Below, piece after piece: positions 43,061 through 51,728 of a stretch of DNA of 64,000 nt; position 1 is the stretch's first letter; each line of letters starts with the position of its first letter. The position numbers and the translations under genes were made by a program. Under the pieces are notes generated by a model. The model was not told where the DNA came from, searched no databases, and saw nothing but the letters and a program-made list of their open reading frames with translations. Source of the DNA: CAYTSA01 sp964440345 (GTDB lineage: Bacteria > Desulfobacterota > Desulfovibrionia > Desulfovibrionales > Desulfovibrionaceae); NCBI GenBank assembly GCA_964440345.1, contig CAYTSA010000006.1, forward strand, positions 1 to 64,000. Direction: 5' to 3'.

Positions 43061-45436
43061 TTACGGTATCAGGCTTTTGGCCTTGGCGTTCTGCAAAAAC
43101 TGGCGGGCCACGACTGACCAGTCGAAGCGGCGCTCCACTTCCTGGCGGGCGGCAAGGATGCGCCGGGCGGTTTCTTCGCTGGGTTCTTCGCGCAAACCTT
43201 GCAGGGCCGCCGCAAAATCTTCCAGTTCGGCCAGGATAATGTGCTCGTCCGGGATCAGCCCAAGCCCCCGGGCGCCAAAGGGAGTGGACACCGCGGGCAA
43301 ACCGGCGGCCAGATACTCCAGCAGCTTCAGGTTGGTTCCAGAGCCGGAGACCACAGGGTTCACCGCCGCGTCCGCCAGGGAGAGCGTCACTTCCTTCTGG
43401 GCGTTATCCAGCACGCCCAGCTCAAACACGTTGGCCGGCAGCTTGCAGTCGCAGTAGTAGTTGCAGCAACTGCCCATGAAGAGAAAGCGCACGTCTGGCA
43501 ACTGTTTTGCCAGCTCCAGCAAAAAATCACAGGCTTCCAGGTTGGGCCCGTGCCAGGAGCCCATAAACAGCACGCTGAAGACCTCATCCTCCCCCATTTT
43601 GGCCTTGAACTCTCTGCGCTCTTCCAGGCCGGTGAAAGGGATGGCGGAAACGTCAACGCCGTTGGGGACCACCACCATGCAGTCCGGGTTCGCGCCGTAC
43701 AGCTCAACCAGCCTGTCCCTGTCTTCGCCGGAGCAGACCATGACCACGCCGCTTTCCCGGCAGCTGGCCTGTTCTGACTCCCACACCTTTTGCAGCAGCA
43801 CATCCGCCACTGGTCCGGGGGCGTACATGGGCTTTTTCAAATCATACTCCACATTGTGGGAATTGTGCCATAGTGGGCCGTCACAGTAGGATTTGACCAA
43901 AGCGTAAGAAAATGGATGGTCAACCACGCACACGCCGGCTTCTGCGGCGGCCGCTTTGAAGGCCTCCACATAGTCTGGCGTGTGCTCTATCAGCAGGGGG
44001 AACGCCGCGTCCGTGACCGGGGCATCCACGTAGTCCTGGTATTCCTTCCATTCCGCCAGCATGTGCGCCTCTGACTTGGGAACGCGGACCTCTCGAAGGT
44101 TTTTGGCAATCATCCAGTCAGCCGGCTCCTCGTCATAATTGGCCAAAGTAATCAGCGTGACGTCAAACTCCCGCGCCAGTTGTTTATAAAGGTGATAGAC
44201 CCGATTTTGCCCTCCTCCTCGCGGGGGGTAAACCGGGTAGGTCAGCGGCGCGACCAGTTTTATTCGCCGCCGCGGCGCCGTTACCTCGCCAGTATCGCCC
44301 AGCAGCCCTGAAACCGTGTTGCGCCAGGTCACGGTTGCGACCCGCTTGCGAGCGTTGCTCCCCATGCGCCGGCAAGCTGCGGGGTCGCCGACCAATTGCT
44401 CTACGGCTTCGCCAATGGCTTCCGGGACGGGCGCAACGCTGTAGCCGGTTTCGCCATGCGTGACAAATTCATTGGGGCCGCCGGCGTCGGCGACAGTAAT
44501 GACCGGCTTGCCGCATTTCATGGCTTCTATGGTTATCAGTCCCATATCTTCGTCATAGGGGACGTACAGCACGGCCATGGCGTCCGCGTACAGCGCCTCC
44601 AGCCTGGCGTCATCCACAAATCCTTCAAACACAATGCGGGGGTCGCCGGCGGCCAGTTCCCTGAGCGCATCCTCCTGGGGCCCCACTCCGGCGATGCGCA
44701 GCTGAATATCTGCCGATACATGGGACATGGCTTTGATCAACAAGTCAATCCGCTTTGGATGGTCCAGGCGCGAAACCGTAAACAGATAGTCAAAGGATCG
44801 GCAGGAACAGTCCCGCAAGGAAGAAGGATGGTGGATCACTTCCACCTGCGCTTGCTCAGGAAAATACTCTCGGCCGGCCACTGTTTGTGAGATAGCCGCA
44901 AAGCGCCGCACCCCGGCCAGAGCGGCAGCGTCCAAGAAGCGCACCACGCTGCGCGCCAGCGGGCCGGGAAAGGCAAAGGCGTCCTCAGGCAGGTCTTCGG
45001 CCTGCTGCAACTCCTCCACTCTGGCCAACAACTCCTGCGCCGCCTCGCGCCGGCCCGCGTTCTTCTCCATGAATTGCTGCAGTTGCCGCACTCCTGCGTG
45101 GCTGGTCTCATACTCCAATGGCAAGCCAGTAAGATGATAGGTGTCATAGAGCCCGCGAAGGCAGTGCTGCATGTAGCACACGGTGTTCTCGTGCGCAGTC
45201 ATCCAAGCCGGGTATTTGGTCACAATAGCCATGTCAAAGTGCGAGACGTCCAGCTCATGAAAGGCTCTGTACCCCTGCAGCAGGCCGGCAAAAGACTGCT
45301 CGCGCACCGGCAGCTTGATAAGCTCGGCATGGTGCGGCGTCATCTGGTTGACGGCCTCAGTCAGACTCCAGGCCAGGCTTTCTACGCCGCCCATCACAAA
45401 AGGGGCAGGACTGGGAAAAATCAGGGCAATGTGCAT
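43061..45436 (-). CDS. Two-domain glycosyltransferase (tandem GT-B modules)
   Basis: A 791-residue cytosolic or peripheral protein made of two GT4-type glycosyltransferase modules. The first (about 1-395) opens with ALIFPSPAPFVMGGVESLAWSL and has FTVSRLDHPKRIDLLIKAM, DAMAVLYVPYDEDMGLITIEAM and GGPNEFV. The second (about 400-791) opens with TYPVYPPRGGGQNRVYHLYK and has NSHNVEYDLKK, VVPNGVDVSAIPF, VLFMGSWHGPNLEAC, and NPVVSGSGTNLKLLEYLAAG. Both conserve the E-x7-E-like nucleotide-sugar region. Two transferases in one chain usually add two sugars in sequence to a surface glycan. No other glycan gene is near. Confidence 0.88.
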   Translation of the reverse strand: MHIALIFPSPAPFVMGGVESLAWSLTEAVNQMTPHHAELIKLPVREQSFAGLLQGYRAFHELDVSHFDMAIVTKYPAWMTAHENTVCYMQHCLRGLYDTYHLTGLPLEYETSHAGVRQLQQFMEKNAGRREAAQELLARVEELQQAEDLPEDAFAFPGPLARSVVRFLDAAALAGVRRFAAISQTVAGREYFPEQAQVEVIHHPSSLRDCSCRSFDYLFTVSRLDHPKRIDLLIKAMSHVSADIQLRIAGVGPQEDALRELAAGDPRIVFEGFVDDARLEALYADAMAVLYVPYDEDMGLITIEAMKCGKPVITVADAGGPNEFVTHGETGYSVAPVPEAIGEAVEQLVGDPAACRRMGSNARKRVATVTWRNTVSGLLGDTGEVTAPRRRIKLVAPLTYPVYPPRGGGQNRVYHLYKQLAREFDVTLITLANYDEEPADWMIAKNLREVRVPKSEAHMLAEWKEYQDYVDAPVTDAAFPLLIEHTPDYVEAFKAAAAEAGVCVVDHPFSYALVKSYCDGPLWHNSHNVEYDLKKPMYAPGPVADVLLQKVWESEQASCRESGVVMVCSGEDRDRLVELYGANPDCMVVVPNGVDVSAIPFTGLEERREFKAKMGEDEVFSVLFMGSWHGPNLEACDFLLELAKQLPDVRFLFMGSCCNYYCDCKLPANVFELGVLDNAQKEVTLSLADAAVNPVVSGSGTNLKLLEYLAAGLPAVSTPFGARGLGLIPDEHIILAELEDFAAALQGLREEPSEETARRILAARQEVERRFDWSVVARQFLQNAKAKSLIP

Positions 45437-45661
45437 CCAGCGGTCTCTACTTCCAGAGCAATAAACGGGTTACAACAGACAACACCTTGCAGCGGAGGAA
45501 AAAATACACACTTCGGCGGCTATGTCCAGTTTTTCGAAAGCCCTTTATAATAATACGATACACTTCACACATCTGGACCTTTGGTGTATCTTTGCAGTCA
45601 TTATTCTACTTGAAACAGCCTTCAACACAAACGGGGCTGAAAACATTCAGGAGGACGTACA

Positions 45662-47554
45662 ATGCCTAAAGAAAAAAGACCCTTGGACGACCTGACCATG
45701 TGGGATGACGCCAAGCAGATGATTGTCAAAGCTGAGAAGGACGGCGTCGAGACTGTATGGGACCGGTTAGTGGACCAGACCCCGCACTGCCAGTTTTGCG
45801 AAAAGGGCCTGACCTGCAATAAATGTGTGATGGGCCCCTGCCGCATCAACCCCAATAAAGGCGACCAGAAGAAACAACGCGGCGTATGCGGCGCAGACGC
45901 GGACCTGACTGTGGCCCGGAACTTCGGCCGCTTTGTGGCCGGCGGAGCAGCCTCGCACTCCGACCACGGCCGCGACCTGGTGGAAACCCTGCGGGCCATC
46001 GGCGAAGGCAAGACCACGGACTACGGAATACGCGACGAGGCCAAGCTGCGGCGCATAGCTGGCGAAATAGGCGTGGACGAAGCCGGCAAAGGCGCGCTGG
46101 AAGTCGCCAAAGGCGTGGCCGACAAGCTTACCGAAGACTACGGTTTCAGAACCGCCGGCCTCTCCTTTGTAAACCGCGTTCCGCAAAAGCGCCGGGACCT
46201 GTGGGACAAGGTGGGCGTCACCCCCCGCGGCGTGGACTGGGACATCGTGGAAATGATGCACCGCACCCACATGGGCGTGGACTGCGACGCGACCAGCCTG
46301 TGCCTGCACTCTGCCCGGCTGTGTCTGGGCGACGGCTGGGGCGGCTCTATGATCGCCACGGAACTCTCGGACATCATTTTCGGCACGCCAGAGCCCAAAG
46401 CCTCCAAGGTAAACCTGGGCGCCATCAAGGAAGACCAGGTGAACATCCTGGTGCACGGGCACAGCCCCATCGTGTCCGAAATGGTCCTGGCCGCGGCCAA
46501 GTATCCGGAAATGCTGCATAAGGCAAAAGCCGCCGGCGCAGCAGGCATTAACATAGCCGGCCTGTGCTGCACGGGCAACGAACTGCTCATGCGCCAGGGC
46601 ATACCCCTGGCCGGCAACCACCTGATGACAGAGCTGGCCATTGTCACCGGCGCAGTGGAGGCCATAGTGGTGGACTACCAGTGCATCATGCCCAGCCTGG
46701 TGACCATTGCCAACTGCTACCACACCCATTTCTTCTCCACATCGGACAAAGCGCACTTCACCGGCGCCGAGCACATCGAGTTTACCTACGCCAACGCCAG
46801 GGAGCAGGCTCGGCGCATTGTGGACGCGGCCATAGACGCTTACTCCAAGCGCGACCCCGGCCGGGTGGACATTCCGGGCCAGCCCGTGGACCTGATGACC
46901 GGCTTTTCCAACGAAGCCGTGCTGCAGGCCCTGGGCGGAACCCCGGACCCGCTCATCGAAGCCATCAAGGCCGGCCAGGTGCGGGGCGCCGTCGGCATAG
47001 TAGGCTGCAACAACCCCAAGCTGAAGCACGACTACGTGCACGTAAACCTGGCCAAGGAGTTGATCAAGCGCGACGTGCTGGTGCTGGTCACCGGCTGCGC
47101 CACCGTGGCCATGGGCAAAGCTGGGCTCATGGTTCCCGAGGCTGCCGACCAGGCCGGCCAGGGCCTTGCCGCGGTCTGCAAGTCGCTGGGCATCCCTCCG
47201 GTGCTGCATGTGGGCTCTTGCGTGGACAACGCGCGCATCATCCACCTGTGCGCGGTGCTGGCCAACGCGTTGGGCGTGGACATAAGCGACCTGCCCGTAG
47301 CCGCCAGCGCGCCGGAGTGGTACTCGGAAAAGGCCGCAGCCATAGGCTTGTACGCTGTGGCCAGCGGCATATACACGCACCTGGGGCTGCCGCCGAACAT
47401 CACCGGCAGCGACACGGTGACCAACCTGGCCCTGCAGGGGCTGGAGGACGTGCTAGGCGCGGCTTTTGCCGTGGAGCCGGACCCCTTCAAGGCGGCGGAG
47501 CTGATAGACGCGCGCATCAGCGCCAAGCGCCAGGCCCTGGGCCTGAGCGCTTAG
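45662..47554 (+). CDS. cooS: Anaerobic carbon monoxide dehydrogenase catalytic subunit CooS
   Basis: A 630-residue Ni-Fe-S enzyme oxidising CO to CO2. Seen: N-terminal cysteines of the D and B clusters (CQFCEKGLTCNKCVMGPCRI), the C-cluster region with GLCCTGNELLMRQG, GIVGCNNPK, VTGCATVAMGK, HVGSCVDNARI and the conserved HLGLPPNITGS. Length and motifs match monofunctional class CODH. The start at 45662 has AGGAGG 7 bp upstream. The nickel-insertion ATPase cooC follows; no cooF, hydrogenase or CooA gene is near. It probably protects against, or scavenges, CO made from pyruvate or formate. Confidence 0.97.
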   Translation: MPKEKRPLDDLTMWDDAKQMIVKAEKDGVETVWDRLVDQTPHCQFCEKGLTCNKCVMGPCRINPNKGDQKKQRGVCGADADLTVARNFGRFVAGGAASHSDHGRDLVETLRAIGEGKTTDYGIRDEAKLRRIAGEIGVDEAGKGALEVAKGVADKLTEDYGFRTAGLSFVNRVPQKRRDLWDKVGVTPRGVDWDIVEMMHRTHMGVDCDATSLCLHSARLCLGDGWGGSMIATELSDIIFGTPEPKASKVNLGAIKEDQVNILVHGHSPIVSEMVLAAAKYPEMLHKAKAAGAAGINIAGLCCTGNELLMRQGIPLAGNHLMTELAIVTGAVEAIVVDYQCIMPSLVTIANCYHTHFFSTSDKAHFTGAEHIEFTYANAREQARRIVDAAIDAYSKRDPGRVDIPGQPVDLMTGFSNEAVLQALGGTPDPLIEAIKAGQVRGAVGIVGCNNPKLKHDYVHVNLAKELIKRDVLVLVTGCATVAMGKAGLMVPEAADQAGQGLAAVCKSLGIPPVLHVGSCVDNARIIHLCAVLANALGVDISDLPVAASAPEWYSEKAAAIGLYAVASGIYTHLGLPPNITGSDTVTNLALQGLEDVLGAAFAVEPDPFKAAELIDARISAKRQALGLSA

Positions 47555-47567
47555 TGCGGGCCTTAGC

Positions 47568-48332
47568 ATGAAGCTCGCTTTTGCAGGCAAGGGCGGCGTG
47601 GGCAAAACCTCCCTCGCCGCCTGGACCGCCGACTATCTGGCCCGGCAGGGCCGCAACGTGTGGATGGTTGACGCGGATACAGCGCTCTCCCTGGGGCAAG
47701 CTTCCGGCTTGTCCCGGGAGCAGCTGCCAGAGCCGCTTATCGCACGCAGGGACGTCATATCCCAGCGCATAGGGTCCGGCATGCTGTGCCTGAACCCGGA
47801 CGTGAGCGGCCTGCCAGAAGAACTGGCCGTGGATTGCCCTGTGGCCGGTTCGCCGCCCGGCGCGGGCCGCAAGCGGCTGCTGCGCATGGGCTCCGTGGCT
47901 GGCGCGGGCGCGGGCTGCGCCTGTGACGCCAACGCCCTGCTCAAAGCCGTGCTGGCCCACATGGTGCTGGAACGCAACGACTGCGTTCTTGTAGATTTAG
48001 AAGCCGGCGTGGAGCACCTGGGCCGCGGCACCGTGGCCCACGTGGACGGGGTAGTGGTGGTCAGCGAGCCGTCGCTGCGCAGCCTGGACACCGCAGCGGA
48101 AGTAACCCGGCTGGCCCGGGAGCTAGGCGTGCCGCGGACGGCCCTGGTCTTGAACCGCTGCCGCGTAGAGCCGCCGGACCGTGACGACCTGCCCGCAGCC
48201 CGGTTCGTCATACCGCCGTTGCCCGGCCTGGAGGAACGCCAACTGACTGGCGCTTCCGTGCTCGGCTTGCCGGAAAGCGGCCTGGTAGACGCTGTGGCGC
48301 AACAACTGCTGGCCGTGTTTGCAAAGGAGTAA
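47568..48332 (+). CDS. cooC: CO dehydrogenase nickel-insertion ATPase CooC
   Basis: A 254-residue SIMIBI-class ATPase delivering nickel to CooS. Seen: a deviant P-loop GKGGVGKTS at residues 7-15, switch-I aspartate in VDADTALSLGQ, the paired CxC metal site in GCACDANALLKA, VDLEAGVEHLGRG and VLNRCRV. The CxC is the nickel-binding dimer site of the family. It starts 13 bp after cooS, so the two are an operon. Confidence 0.94.
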   Translation: MKLAFAGKGGVGKTSLAAWTADYLARQGRNVWMVDADTALSLGQASGLSREQLPEPLIARRDVISQRIGSGMLCLNPDVSGLPEELAVDCPVAGSPPGAGRKRLLRMGSVAGAGAGCACDANALLKAVLAHMVLERNDCVLVDLEAGVEHLGRGTVAHVDGVVVVSEPSLRSLDTAAEVTRLARELGVPRTALVLNRCRVEPPDRDDLPAARFVIPPLPGLEERQLTGASVLGLPESGLVDAVAQQLLAVFAKE

Positions 48333-48337
48333 CCTCC

Positions 48338-49203
48338 TCAACTGTGGCCAGAAACCCAGCCGGTCACGCAATTCATGGAAGTCCGGGCGCTGGCCTGCAG
48401 CTGCTCGAAAACGCTGCGGCTCAGAGGCAGATTTTCGTTGCGGGAGGCTTCTTCCAGAACGGCGGCCAGCCGGCTCAGCCCCATGGCGCCGAGCGAGCTG
48501 GCGGAACTTTTCAGCGAGTGGGAAAGCTTATGCACGGCGGCGCAGTCGTCTTCCTGCAGCCCTTGGGCGATCAGCTCCAGGGTGTGAGCCGTATCCTCCA
48601 AAAAAACCGTGCATAGCCGATCCAGGATCACCGGATCGTTGTGCAGCCGGCGCAGCACTTCTTCCTTGGGCAGCATATCATGGTTTTGCGTCATATTTAC
48701 TCTGTTATCTCTGTCGACTTCTGGCGAGGCGGCAACCACAACGGAGGAAGTTGCGGCTGGGGCGGCAGCTTTGGCCGGTCCCGCCAGGCCTCCTCCTGTC
48801 AGGCGCAGGATTTCCTGGATTAGCGAAGCGCTATTCAAGGGTTTGCTCAGATATCCGTTCATGCCCTCGTCCAGAAACGTTTCTGCATCCGCGTTCATGG
48901 CGTACGCTGTCAGCGCCAAAATAGGTATATCCGGGTCCACCCCTGGCCTGTGGCCGGAGCGGATAATCCGGGTGGTTTCCACGCCGTCAAGCAAGGGCAT
49001 CTGTATATCCATAAGCACCAGGTCGAACCGCTCCTTTTCCAGCGCGTCCAGAACCTCATGCCCGTTGGCGGCGCAGGTGTAAGAGTGGCCGTAGTAGCGC
49101 AGTACGTGGGTGATAAAGACCTGGTTTACAGTGTTGTCCTCAGCAACCAGAATGTTCAGGCGCCGATCGTGGGCCAGAGATTCTTGGACTCCAGAGCGCA
49201 GCC
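48338..49203 (-). pseudogene. Truncated receiver-HPt protein, C-terminal part of a hybrid histidine kinase
   Basis: Minus-strand frame: LAHDRRLNILVAEDN at 49190-49130 begins a full receiver domain with phospho-acceptor Asp in LVLMDIQMP, Thr in LALTAYAM and Lys in YLSKPL. An HPt domain follows, with HSLKSSA near residue 170. The first ATG at 49018 lies inside the receiver; upstream the frame is open but has no ATG or ribosome site. The frame runs into a fragment of an unrelated gene (49156-49293). The sensor and kinase domains that normally precede such a pair are gone. It is most likely the surviving 3' end of a hybrid kinase gene, though a non-ATG start cannot be excluded. Confidence 0.65.
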
Positions 49204-49293
49204 CTTGCCCAGCAATATGCGGCCCTGGGACGAAACCAGGTCCGCCTCCAGCACCAGGCCTGGTTTGAGGTCCTCCAGGTTTATCTTACCCAT
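49156..49293 (-). pseudogene. Fragment of a small 'LEDLKPGMVL' protein
   Basis: 45 codons from ATG at 49293: MGKINLEDLKPGLVLEADLV and GRILLGKGCALESKNL, then junk and a stop. The LKPG-VL--D--S--GR-LL-KG-L pattern is found in longer Desulfovibrio proteins that regulate or accompany HD-type phosphohydrolases. The similarity stops where the receiver frame begins, so a deletion joined this fragment to the kinase remnant. Confidence 0.5.
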
Positions 49294-49309
49294 GCCGGCG
49301 CCAGTAACG

Positions 49310-49984
49310 TCAATAGACGAAGAACTTCGCCTCGCCTTTCATTTCGCTGGTGGAGTTGTCGGAGAGCACCCAGGTTCCGACGACGTTCCCCTCGCTGGTC
49401 ACCCGGCCGGCGGCTGTGCCGTTGGCGTCGGAAACCAGAAAGGCGCCGCCGTTCTGCATGGTCCCGGAGGCCGGGTCCTGTTTGTCGGAGCTGAAAAAAA
49501 TCGCGCCCAGGTAGGTGACGACCATGGTCCAGTCGCCAGTGTAGCCGCCGTCGCCTTCGTACGCGCCGACATAGTCCTGATATGTCGGAGTAGTGGGAGT
49601 AATGAAATTGCCGCTGAAGCTGCCGGATTTGCCTCCTGCCCCGGTCCATGACCCGGTAACCACGCCCTCGTTGTCAATGGAGCCGCTGGCGGAAACCCCC
49701 TCGCCGGAGAGCTGGAAGCCGCCGTCGTCGTCCATGGAGCTGCGTACTGCGCCAACGCCGGAAAGGCCCAGGCCGGCCATCCACAGTTTGCCCTGGTCGT
49801 CCACTATCATGGTCCAGTCGCCGGAGCTTGTCCCGCCGTAGGCGCCGGCGTATTCCCCGGAGTAAACGCTCATGTCTGTCCCGTCGTCTCCGCCGCCGGA
49901 ACCTCCGCCACAGCCGCCTTCAGCAAAGACAAAAGCCACGGCAACAAGAAGTAAACCAAGAATGATTTCGCGGCGTTTGCTCAT
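49310..49984 (-). CDS. Secreted lipoprotein-like beta-rich protein, unknown
   Basis: A 224-residue exported protein. The signal peptide (about 1-24) ends FVFAEGGC, where the cysteine could be lipid-modified although the lipobox is poor; a Gly/Asp linker follows. Two copies of a beta-rich repeat are seen: YSGEYAGAYGGTSSGDWTMIVDDQG and YVGAYEGDGGYTGDWTMVV, each followed by SGxxxxxGxVTGSW/GNVVGTW. This resembles small bacterial beta-barrel/lipocalin-like surface repeats. It is next to decayed signalling fragments. Confidence 0.6.
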   Translation of the reverse strand: MSKRREIILGLLLVAVAFVFAEGGCGGGSGGGDDGTDMSVYSGEYAGAYGGTSSGDWTMIVDDQGKLWMAGLGLSGVGAVRSSMDDDGGFQLSGEGVSASGSIDNEGVVTGSWTGAGGKSGSFSGNFITPTTPTYQDYVGAYEGDGGYTGDWTMVVTYLGAIFFSSDKQDPASGTMQNGGAFLVSDANGTAAGRVTSEGNVVGTWVLSDNSTSEMKGEAKFFVY

Positions 49985-50461
49985 GAAGCGCCCCCGTATG
50001 TTTTATGGTTGTATCCCTACGTATTCTTTGCATCAGCGCCGCCGCCATGTCAATTTTTCTGCGCCTTGCGTGTATTCTTTATATCCAGCCATAGGCGACT
50101 GCGCCCTGATCCGCCTCCCCAAAAAAGAGAAACCTAGCATATCNNNNNNNNNNATAGCTCTAAACAGTTGAAATTGTTCGACTAAACGTTGGGACACTAG
50201 TGACCTAGCATATCAAAGAAATCCTATCAGATAGAATGTACATACACGCATACATTCATCAACAGAGAGACGCCGCCGCTATATCCCAAGGCGTTCTTCG
50301 TTTCACCTGCCAAAAGAGGCCTGTTGCTGGTTAGAATCTCCAGCATCAAGCTCAAGGGGTGATTCAGGCTACAGCAATTGTGTTTTCCTTTGTAAAAAAA
50401 CGCGCTACACTTGCCGCCAAGGAGCCAGGGCGCAAGGTTTTTCAGCCTTGGAAATATTTGT
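49985..50461. other. Non-coding region with assembly gap and partial family 2 repeat
   Basis: Holds a 10-N gap at 50144-50153. CCTAGCATATC occurs directly before the gap (50133) and again at 50201. The segment 50230-50290 (TACACGCATACAT, GACGCCGCCGC) is a partial family 2 copy. No gene is supported; the promoter of the binding-protein operon should be in the last 100 bp. Confidence 0.5.
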
Positions 50462-51724
50462 ATGCAATACACGTCGCGTTTCGCGCTGAAGAAACCATTT
50501 CTCTCACTGCTCGCCCTGGCGCTTATATCGCTGGCGGTCTTACTTACCGGGTGCAACAACCGCGACGCCGGCAATACAAACGAACCCGCGCAACCTCCCG
50601 GGGTGACTGACACTGAGATTCTGATAGGCTCGTCCCTGGCGTTGTCCGGCCACGCCAGTTTTTTGGGCGTGCAGACGCTGCGCGGCGCCCTTTCTTACAT
50701 CAATCACGTCAATGAAAACGGCGGGGTGCACGGCCGCCGCATCCGGCTGCTTGCGCTGGACGATCGCTACGACCCGCCACATTGCCTGGCCAACACCCAG
50801 AGGCTCATTGTGGATGAAGAGGTCTTTTGCCTGTTCAGCTATGTGGGCACGCCTACAACCTTGCGCATCATACCCCTTGTGACCAAGGCCCGCATCCCGC
50901 TTGTAGGCTCCTTTACCGGGGCCAACGCACTGCGCGAACCCTTCAACAACTACATCATCAACATCCGCGCTTCCTACTACCAGGAAACAGCAGAAGCAGT
51001 GCGGCACATGGTGGAGGATCTGCACCTGGACAAAATTGCCGTATTCTACCAGTACGATGCGTACGGCTTCGACGGTTTGATGGGCACTGAGCTGGCTTTG
51101 CAGCGGTACGGCCTGGCGCCTGTGGCCAACGGCACGTATATCCGCGGGTCCTTGGACGTTGAGGAAGGGCTCAGCCGGATACTGGAGTCTGACGCCCAGG
51201 CTGTGGTCATGATAGGCACCTACGAGCCCTGCGCCAAATTCATACATTTGGCCAAAAAAACAGGGCGGGACATGCTCTTCTACAACGTTTCCTTTGTGGG
51301 AGCTGAAGAGCTGGCCCGGCTGCTTGGCCCCCAGGGCGAAAACGTACTGGTCAGCCAGGTGGCCCCTCCGCCGGACCTGTCAGAAGCAGCGCAAATGCTG
51401 GACTGCGTATCTGAACACGTGGCCTTGTTCGACAAAAACTACCCTGACGACACGCCAAACTCGGTAAGCCTGGAAGGCTACCTGAACGCCCGGGTGCTGG
51501 TGGAGGGCCTGGAGCGGGCCGGCCGGGACCTGACCCGCGAAGGCTTCATCGATTCCATAGAAACCATTAACGATTTTCGGCTGGGTCCGGAAACCGCCAT
51601 CAGCTTCAGTCCCACAGATCATCAAGGCATGGACCACGTCTATTTCACAGTCATCCAGGACGGCCGGCTGCACTTGATCACCGACTGGTCGCCCTTGGCG
51701 GAAAAGTACAGCCGCGGGGGGTAA
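50462..51724 (+). CDS. Periplasmic-binding-protein-like lipoprotein (LivK fold), probable sensor partner
   Basis: A 420-residue protein with a lipoprotein signal (lipobox LLTGC, Cys at about 30) and a type I periplasmic binding fold: TEILIGSSLALSGHASFLG, ENGGVHGRRIRLLALDD, CLFSYVGTPTTLRIIP, KIAVFYQYDAYGFDGL. It resembles branched-chain amino acid binding proteins, but no ABC permease or ATPase follows; instead a histidine kinase begins 4 bp later. It is therefore probably a ligand-binding sensor subunit. The start at 50462 is the first giving a proper signal peptide. Confidence 0.82.
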   Translation: MQYTSRFALKKPFLSLLALALISLAVLLTGCNNRDAGNTNEPAQPPGVTDTEILIGSSLALSGHASFLGVQTLRGALSYINHVNENGGVHGRRIRLLALDDRYDPPHCLANTQRLIVDEEVFCLFSYVGTPTTLRIIPLVTKARIPLVGSFTGANALREPFNNYIINIRASYYQETAEAVRHMVEDLHLDKIAVFYQYDAYGFDGLMGTELALQRYGLAPVANGTYIRGSLDVEEGLSRILESDAQAVVMIGTYEPCAKFIHLAKKTGRDMLFYNVSFVGAEELARLLGPQGENVLVSQVAPPPDLSEAAQMLDCVSEHVALFDKNYPDDTPNSVSLEGYLNARVLVEGLERAGRDLTREGFIDSIETINDFRLGPETAISFSPTDHQGMDHVYFTVIQDGRLHLITDWSPLAEKYSRGG

Positions 51725-51728
51725 CGCC

